A stretch of 64,000 nt of DNA from CAG-791 sp963596015 (lineage in GTDB: Bacteria; Bacillota; Clostridia; Lachnospirales; Lachnospiraceae), in NCBI GenBank assembly GCA_963596015.1, contig CAVBJS010000007.1:1-64000 (forward strand), read 5' to 3'. The translations under genes and the position numbers were made by a program. Shown in pieces: positions 58,259 to 64,000 of this stretch; position 1 is the first letter of the stretch, and each line of letters begins with the position of its first letter. The notes beneath the pieces were generated by a model. The model did no database searches, was not told the DNA's origin, and saw only the letters and a list, made by a program, of their open reading frames with translations.

Positions 58259-60646
58259 TTATTTCTGAACAGGTACTGTCAGAGAAGTACTATATTTACC
58301 GTCAGATGCCGTCAGCGTCAGAGGCTCCCCCTCTCCCATGCGGACGATGGCAAGGGCTTCGCCGTAGTAGGTGTCGGTCTCGGTTCCTAAATAACTGTAT
58401 TTGTTAAAGGGGCAGGCACTGCCAAGTCCCACCAGTGTGCCGCCCTGCACCTGCACCTTGATAACGCCTCTCTCTAAAGGCTTGGTAATGCCGTTTTCGT
58501 CGGTATAGCGCAGGCGAATGTAACACAGATGTCCCGGTGCAGTAGTGGGCTGCTCTGCCTCTGCCCGCAGGCAGGTCGTGACGTCAGCACTTTGCAGTTT
58601 GCACCGGCCCCTTTCCTTACCGGCAGCGTCGTAGCTGACCGCTTCCAGAATGCCGCTTTCATAGGGAATGCTGAATTTGGCAAGGCAGTCGTTTTTCAAT
58701 GCTTTGCTGCCTACTGTGCGGCCGTTCAGCAGCAGCTCTACCCGGACACCCCGGGCGTAGACTTCCACATTGGCCTTGCGTCCCTCACAGCCACGCCAAC
58801 TCCAACTGGCCATAGCGTTGGTCATCTTCCAGGCACTGGGACTGTGTCGCTCACCGGTATGGTTCACCGGGCACACGGCAATATAAGGCCCCTGTTCCGC
58901 TTCCAGTGCTACCCGGGTGTAAAGGGCTTCTCCTAAGGGTTTCCCCGTCAGATCGATGCGGCCGGAACCCGCTGTGATCCACCCCACGCCGGCATCAAAC
59001 TTCTCGGCATAGTCCTTATACTCCCATGAGCCGATCATGACCTCCCCTAAGTAGTCCATGCCTGCCCAGACGAAATCTCCCACCAGACGAGGCTCCTTCT
59101 TAGCCAGCTCCCTGAATTTATAAGCATCGTTGCAAAAAGTCTCGCTCCCCAGGATCAATCGTCCGGGATACTTTTTCAGGTCGTGTTTATAGCGATAGAT
59201 GCCGTAGTTATAGCCTGCAATGTCCATATTGGCAAAGGCCCCCCGGGTCTTGACATCGCAGCCGTGCAACGTGGCCCCCCGCTTCATAAACTCATCCCCC
59301 AGAAGCCCTGCCAGGTTATTAAAGAACTGGCTGCCTACCGCCTTTTTCTTCGCTGCTTTTTGTCCTTTTTGCTTTGCCCTCTCGGCCCGCTTTGCCTCTT
59401 TTCTGGCCTTTTCATCGCTGTATACACCGAAGCCGATGGAACTTAAGAAGTTGAAAAAGATGTTTACGCCGCAGGTCACCGGCCGGGAAGCATCCAGACT
59501 GTGAAGGAAATCGGTCATCTCCTTTGTAAGGGCGATGCCCCGCTTCTGGGCCGTCTCGCTGACTTCGTTTCCGGTAGAGTAAAGTACCACACAAGGGTGG
59601 TTGTAATCTTTTTCCACCATGTCCGTCAGATCCTGCCGCCACCACTTATCAAAATAATTTACGTAGTCATATTCTGTCTTGTGAATGTACCAGTGATCGA
59701 TATACTCGTCCATCACCAACATTCCCTGCCGGTCGCAGGCATCCAGTAACGCCTTGGAGCAGGGATTGTGGGCCGAGCGGATGGCGTTGTAGCCGTTTTC
59801 CTTCAGCAAACGCACCCTGCGATCCACCGCATCCGGATCGCAGACGGCGCCCAGCAGACCATTGTCGTGGTGGATGCAGGCACCCTGCATGATATAACGC
59901 GAGCCGTTGAGCAGAAAACCATCTTTGCCCCACTCCACCATGCGTACACCGAAGGTCTCGGTCACTTCATCGTCGCCAAAGCGAACCAGGCAGGAATACA
60001 GATTCGGCGTCTCAGGGGTCCATAGCTTAGCATCCTCCATAGACAAGGTGAACACCGCCTCGCCGTCACTTTCCTGCTGCATGGCAGCCAGACCATCCAC
60101 GGTCAGTTGTACCATGCCGGGGGCCGTAGTTTTTACCCGCACCTCCACCACTGCCGGATGCAGTGATAATGTGCGGATCTTCACGCCATTTAACCGGATA
60201 TACGCCCCCCTTGCTGTCCAAAGCTGCACCGGACGGTAGATGCCTGCGCCGGAATACCACCGGCTGTTGGGCTGATCGGCGTTGCGGGCGATCACCCGCA
60301 GTTCATTTTCCCCTGCGTGCAGATAAGGAGCGCAGTCCACATAAAAATTAGTATAGCCATAGGGACGAAATGCCGCCTTTTGGCCATTGATCCAGACCTC
60401 GGCGTTATGATAAACGCCCTCAAATTCCAGAATATGGGTATCCTCCAACTCACTTTCGGGAATAATCAGGATGCGTTGGTATTCATAGTCGTGGCCCTCA
60501 AACCAACCGGTATTGGTGCCCCCTGCACTTAAAGCCGTGCGGGGCTCCGCCAGCATGGCATCGTGGGGCAAAGTCACCGGTTTGCCGGTGGCGGTATCGC
60601 CTAAGTGACGACAGGTCCAACCGGTGAGAAGTGGGGTTTTGTTCAT
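58259..60646 (-). CDS. Glycoside hydrolase family 2 protein
   Basis: A 795-residue beta-galactosidase/beta-glucuronidase-type enzyme without signal peptide. The N-terminal sugar-binding and Ig-like domains run to about residue 255; the TIM barrel holds the acid/base Glu361 in STGNEVSE and nucleophile Glu502 in LILGSETF. C-terminal beta domains follow. A Lys/Ala/Arg-rich insert (EKARKEAKRAERAKQKGQKA) lies near residue 420. The Asn-x-Lys motif typical of glucuronidases was not found, so beta-galactosidase-like activity is somewhat more likely. It is followed by the hairpin element and gtrA. Confidence 0.9.
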   Translation of the reverse strand: MNKTPLLTGWTCRHLGDTATGKPVTLPHDAMLAEPRTALSAGGTNTGWFEGHDYEYQRILIIPESELEDTHILEFEGVYHNAEVWINGQKAAFRPYGYTNFYVDCAPYLHAGENELRVIARNADQPNSRWYSGAGIYRPVQLWTARGAYIRLNGVKIRTLSLHPAVVEVRVKTTAPGMVQLTVDGLAAMQQESDGEAVFTLSMEDAKLWTPETPNLYSCLVRFGDDEVTETFGVRMVEWGKDGFLLNGSRYIMQGACIHHDNGLLGAVCDPDAVDRRVRLLKENGYNAIRSAHNPCSKALLDACDRQGMLVMDEYIDHWYIHKTEYDYVNYFDKWWRQDLTDMVEKDYNHPCVVLYSTGNEVSETAQKRGIALTKEMTDFLHSLDASRPVTCGVNIFFNFLSSIGFGVYSDEKARKEAKRAERAKQKGQKAAKKKAVGSQFFNNLAGLLGDEFMKRGATLHGCDVKTRGAFANMDIAGYNYGIYRYKHDLKKYPGRLILGSETFCNDAYKFRELAKKEPRLVGDFVWAGMDYLGEVMIGSWEYKDYAEKFDAGVGWITAGSGRIDLTGKPLGEALYTRVALEAEQGPYIAVCPVNHTGERHSPSAWKMTNAMASWSWRGCEGRKANVEVYARGVRVELLLNGRTVGSKALKNDCLAKFSIPYESGILEAVSYDAAGKERGRCKLQSADVTTCLRAEAEQPTTAPGHLCYIRLRYTDENGITKPLERGVIKVQVQGGTLVGLGSACPFNKYSYLGTETDTYYGEALAIVRMGEGEPLTLTASDGKYSTSLTVPVQK

Positions 60647-60670
60647 GCTTGTATCATTCCTTTCGCTTCA

Positions 60671-60706
60671 TGCAGACACAAACAAGGTTTTTAAATTCGG
60701 TCTGCA
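60671..60706 (-). promoter_or_regulatory. Leader hairpin before the GH2 gene
   Basis: TGCAGAC and GTCTGCA form a perfect 7-bp stem with a 22-nt loop. On the minus strand it is followed after 8 nt by the ribosome binding site AAAGGA. It repeats the theme of a hairpin placed directly ahead of a start site. Confidence 0.45.
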
Positions 60707-60782
60707 TCGCTTTTTTACACTACTCTTTTTCTGAGATTTTTCATTGTTTATTTAAAAGCAACTAAAATTATCCATGGCAAAA

Positions 60783-60811
60783 CCGCAGGCGACTTTCATC
60801 GCCGCCTGCGG
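60783..60811 (-). terminator. Terminator after the small membrane protein gene
   Basis: CCGCAGGCG pairs with CGCCTGCGG around an 11-nt loop and is followed on the minus strand by TTTTGCC. It lies 10 nt past the stop codon of the 140-residue membrane protein gene. Confidence 0.8.
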
Positions 60812-60820
60812 CTCATATAC

Positions 60821-61243
60821 TTAAGCTACATTCTGCTGCTTACAGAAAGCTGCGATCACACTGGTTAAAATTGCTGCTGCCAAAAGCACGATCGTTACAA
60901 AGAATGCAGTATGCATCTGTGCCAGGCTTGCATTATGGGCAGCCAGTCCGCCCAGCCATTCCAAACGCCCGATCAGCATCTGCTCCAACGCTAATGCACT
61001 CAGCACCGTGGTCAGTAAGGATGAACAGTTATACAGCTTTGCGCCTTTCGTTGTGTGATTTATTGCGATCAATACCCCCTGCATAAGCGCTGCCGCAGCC
61101 ACCAGAAAGTATACAACCACAGGGGAATTTACGCCGTCTTTTGACAGAACATAGTAGGAAATTGCCGAGGCTATACACAGCACCAAAGAAGCCAGTGCCC
61201 AATACATACCGGCCGCGGGCCGTGTTTTGATGGATTCGCTCAT
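60821..61243 (-). CDS. Small four-helix membrane protein
   Basis: A 140-residue protein with four predicted membrane helices (about residues 14-32, 42-61, 72-90 and 112-135), for example YWALASLVLCIASAISYYVL and FFVTIVLLAAAILTSVIAAF. I do not recognise the family. Its start lies 2 nt after the stop of the GH3 gene on the same strand and a terminator follows, so it forms a two-gene unit with that membrane-anchored enzyme. A role in anchoring or secretion of the GH3 protein is possible but only inferred. Confidence 0.8.
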   Translation of the reverse strand: MSESIKTRPAAGMYWALASLVLCIASAISYYVLSKDGVNSPVVVYFLVAAAALMQGVLIAINHTTKGAKLYNCSSLLTTVLSALALEQMLIGRLEWLGGLAAHNASLAQMHTAFFVTIVLLAAAILTSVIAAFCKQQNVA

Positions 61244-61245
61244 TG

Positions 61246-64000
61246 CTACTGTTCCTCCTTCTTACGTTTCATCATTGTGATGATAAACATCAGCAGGCAG
61301 ATAACCATACCGATGCTGAACACTACAGTAGAAGCCTGGATCAACATCTTCCACCACGGGGTAACATGGACAATCTGTGTACCGGAAGAAACACCATTCA
61401 TGGCATTACTGTTGACATAGGTATACAGGATACGGTGCGTTGCCTCACGGGCAGCTGTCTTTAGCTTCAAATCACTGTTCAGAGCATCTGCATTGATCGC
61501 GCTAAAGTCGCTGATCATATTATCAAAAGCATCTGTTCCGGCAGTAAGAGACGCATATGGATACATCAGATTATTAAAAGCAAAGTCCGTGATGGTGTAT
61601 CCATCAAATCCCCATTCATCCCGCAGTACCGTCGTCAGCAGAGATTCACAATATGCGGCCTGCTGTACACCGATACGACTGAAAGATGTCATTGTACCAT
61701 GAGCATTGCCTTCGTCCGGAACAAAAGCGCCCTCGAAGGCACGCAGTTGCAATTCCCGCAATCCCTGCTCATTATAGAAAGTTGCAACACCGTTACGATT
61801 GGTTTCCTGATCATTGCCTGCAAAATGCTTGATACCGGTGACAGCGCCTTTTTCCTGAGTGCTGCGGGTAATCTCTGCTGCCATCAGGTTAGACAGCATG
61901 GAATCCTCAGAGAAATACTCATAGTTACGGCCGGAGTACGGGGTTCGATGCAGGTTTGCGCCGGGTGCCCAGTTTTCCGTATATCCACTCCAGAGAGAGT
62001 CCTCGCCGTTCACATTGCCGCGTTCATTAGCAAGCTCTAAATTAAAGGATGCAGCCAGCGTCGGCTCTGTGTTTAAAGAGGCAAAATTATAAGTTTTCAC
62101 CTCTTCGGAGGCAGAAGCATCAATGTAATAGGGCTTGCTGCTATCTGTATTGAAGGTTGCATCATAACCTATAGGGCCATCCTTATCCAGGGTTCCCTGA
62201 TAACTGACAGACATCACCGAATTTGTATGCTCACAGGCATCTGTCACCAGACTTGCCATCTCTTCCAGTGTGATCTGGTTCAGTAAATCCTCCCACAGCG
62301 GATCTTCATACGCAGCACCGCGCAGCTGGATCAGTGAATACTGCGTGTCAGTGGATCCGGCGGTAACAGAAGATGTATCACTCTCTCCCGCTTCGTATTG
62401 TTCCTCTTTCAGCCATGACAACATCTCTGTCGTAGCTTCCAGGCTGCTGTATGCCTCAGACCAGGTAGCTGCCCAGTCGCTGCGACTCAGATAGGTAATG
62501 GTATCCGGTGCATAAGTATTATAGTCTGCATCATCAAATGCGTTGGTAATGGGAGTTGTATTGTCATAGCCAACAGCAAAAGTCGTGGTATCAAGGGTAT
62601 CGTTGTTCCAGATAAAGGTCAGATCCCCATTGCCGTCCTGTGTCATACCGTCAGCCACGCTCTTACCCTTTGCAGCCAGAATATTGTTCAGAGCCTCATG
62701 GGCACCATTGCCGATGGAAAAGTAATAGTCGCCTGCATCCAGAATATACGTCTTTGCGCCCGTCCGATCATAGCTGGCAAGATACTTCATGTCCATGGTA
62801 ACTTCCAGTGTCTGGGAAGCACCGGGCTCCAACGTATCCGTCTTACCAAAGCCCAACAGCTGCACGGCGGATTTTTCCACACCGTTTTGCTTATCATAGT
62901 CGGTATAAGGGGACTGTGCGTAGACTTGTACTACGTCCTTGCCGGCCACATCGCCGATATTGGTGACAGTTGCCTTCACTGTGATAGTCTGCGCATTTTT
63001 ATCTACGTTCACACTATCCAGTGTCTGGCTGAATGTGGTATAGGACAATCCATAGCCAAAGCTATAGCTTACCTCCGAGGCATAATTCCAACCACCGTTG
63101 CTGACAAAACTGCCGATTTCAGAATCTGCATTGCCCTGGCCCAGCACAAAATCTTCATAGCGGGTCTCATAATAACGATAGCCCAGGTAGATGTTCTCAG
63201 CCTGCACCAGGTAATGACTGCCAAAATTTTCCAGGCCTTCGCTCTCTGCATTGGCAAATGTAAAATCGCCGCTATTCTGGGCTGCCGGAGAAGAAATAGA
63301 ATCGACTGCGTAGGTGTCAGGCAGATGCCCTGAGGGTGTCACGGTACCGTCCAGTACATCAACCAGTCCATATGCACCGTGAGTGCCCAACTCGCCTACC
63401 CACAGGATAGCATCAATCTCAGGATCCCGTTTTAAACTGTCAATTTCAACAGCTGCTGAAGAATTGACAACAACGATCACCTTATCAAAGTTTGCCTTAG
63501 CTTCGTCGATAAGCGCCTGCTCATTGGCAGAAATTGCCAGCGAACCGGCGGGCAGATCCGCACCCTCTCCCTCGTAACGGCAAAGTACCACGATGGCAGC
63601 ATCGCCATAGGATGCATAACTGTCCTTCCACCCCGCAAATGCTGCTGCGGCATCTGCCTCAGTCACACCGGCGCTACGGGTAGCAACCTCGTTAGCCTCG
63701 TTGTCCCAGGGTCCGCTGGTGATTTCATTGCCGCTAAAATCGGTGCCTGTAACGACACAGCTGGAAGGGATACCTGTTTTAACATACCAGTCATGTACCG
63801 TGGGATTCACCGTAAAACCAGCTTCACTGAGCACATTGGTAAAGGGAACGATCTGATTCTGATTTTTGATAACACCGCCGCCGGATGCGCCTGCATAAAC
63901 GGGGCTGACGCCGCCAATACCAAACATGGTGATATTGGCAGGTGCAGCTAAGGGCAACACATCATTTTCATTTTTCAGAAGGACCGTTCCCTCCGAGACC
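61246..64000 (-). CDS. Domain-permuted GH3 beta-glucosidase-like protein with membrane anchor (5' end outside window)
   Basis: At least 918 residues; the frame remains open to the window edge, where it reads VSEGTVLLKNENDVLPLA. The alpha/beta sandwich domain comes first (GTVTPSGHLPDTY, SFGYGLSYTTF), then a fibronectin-III-like domain (VTNIGDVAGKDVVQVYAQSP), and the TIM-barrel domain last, the reverse of normal GH3 order. The barrel holds TGIKHFAGNDQETNRNG and the nucleophile Asp at 61585-61587 in GYTITDFAF. A C-terminal helix (LIQASTVVFSIGMVICLLMF) and KRKKEEQ tail anchor it. A similar reversed order is known for Ruminococcus and Butyrivibrio beta-glucosidases. Confidence 0.9.
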   Translation of the reverse strand, partial: VSEGTVLLKNENDVLPLAAPANITMFGIGGVSPVYAGASGGGVIKNQNQIVPFTNVLSEAGFTVNPTVHDWYVKTGIPSSCVVTGTDFSGNEITSGPWDNEANEVATRSAGVTEADAAAAFAGWKDSYASYGDAAIVVLCRYEGEGADLPAGSLAISANEQALIDEAKANFDKVIVVVNSSAAVEIDSLKRDPEIDAILWVGELGTHGAYGLVDVLDGTVTPSGHLPDTYAVDSISSPAAQNSGDFTFANAESEGLENFGSHYLVQAENIYLGYRYYETRYEDFVLGQGNADSEIGSFVSNGGWNYASEVSYSFGYGLSYTTFSQTLDSVNVDKNAQTITVKATVTNIGDVAGKDVVQVYAQSPYTDYDKQNGVEKSAVQLLGFGKTDTLEPGASQTLEVTMDMKYLASYDRTGAKTYILDAGDYYFSIGNGAHEALNNILAAKGKSVADGMTQDGNGDLTFIWNNDTLDTTTFAVGYDNTTPITNAFDDADYNTYAPDTITYLSRSDWAATWSEAYSSLEATTEMLSWLKEEQYEAGESDTSSVTAGSTDTQYSLIQLRGAAYEDPLWEDLLNQITLEEMASLVTDACEHTNSVMSVSYQGTLDKDGPIGYDATFNTDSSKPYYIDASASEEVKTYNFASLNTEPTLAASFNLELANERGNVNGEDSLWSGYTENWAPGANLHRTPYSGRNYEYFSEDSMLSNLMAAEITRSTQEKGAVTGIKHFAGNDQETNRNGVATFYNEQGLRELQLRAFEGAFVPDEGNAHGTMTSFSRIGVQQAAYCESLLTTVLRDEWGFDGYTITDFAFNNLMYPYASLTAGTDAFDNMISDFSAINADALNSDLKLKTAAREATHRILYTYVNSNAMNGVSSGTQIVHVTPWWKMLIQASTVVFSIGMVICLLMFIITMMKRKKEEQ

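Overview
This 64 kb window looks like chromosome from a gut-type Firmicute of class Clostridia, most likely a Lachnospiraceae member. The grounds are base composition near 50% GC with strong GGAGG ribosome binding sites, lipobox-type solute-binding proteins, YesM/YesN two-component regulators, CUT1 and RbsC-type sugar transporters, and many plant-glycan and sugar-acid genes. No rRNA, tRNA, CRISPR array, phage or transposase gene was seen.

Layout. 1-3.8 kb: housekeeping genes (tgt; lactonase-like protein plus aroC). 3.9-8.8 kb: a polyamine uptake operon (XRE/cupin regulator, potA, potB, potC, potD) with a near-consensus promoter and a palindromic operator. 9-15.5 kb: a sugar operon on the minus strand with an L-fucose-isomerase-like enzyme, a two-subunit transketolase, a glycerol-kinase-like FGGY kinase and a LacI regulator, which suggests isomerase-kinase-transketolase breakdown of a pentose or branched sugar. 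15.5-21.2 kb: a branched-chain amino acid type ABC operon (livKHMGF order) ending in a cytidylate-kinase-like gene. 21.4-23.6 kb: a soluble hybrid histidine kinase. 24.1-27 kb: a small accessory island with an AAA/DUF4143 ATPase, a copied AraC gene tail and a broken second ATPase, bounded by two related hairpins. 27-34.8 kb: a rhamnoside-type uptake operon (MglA-like ATPase, RbsC-like permeases, binding protein, GH78-like enzyme) with a divergent AraC regulator. 34.8-45.2 kb: a truncated GH43 gene, a CUT1 transporter, two Gfo/Idh/MocA oxidoreductases and a TIM-barrel epimerase, apparently controlled by YesM/YesN. 45.2-52.4 kb: an AraC regulator and a complete hexuronate pathway (uxuA, uxuB, uxaC, eda, kdgK). 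52.6-57.2 kb: a MarR-controlled heterodimeric ABC exporter. 57.5-64 kb: gtrA, a GH2 enzyme, a small membrane protein and a domain-permuted, membrane-anchored GH3 enzyme running off the window end.

The most unusual signal is outside the genes. At least five intergenic regions carry the same ordered set of perfect hairpins ending directly in the Shine-Dalgarno sequence of the next gene: upstream of potD, uxuB, gtrA, a TIM-barrel gene and a binding-protein gene (the last degenerate). Stem sequences change between copies with compensatory changes on both arms, so RNA folding appears to be conserved. A sixth region, ahead of the XRE regulator, has the same architecture with unrelated sequence. These look like a family of modular intercistronic RNA elements that may set expression ratios inside operons. 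I know of no name for them.
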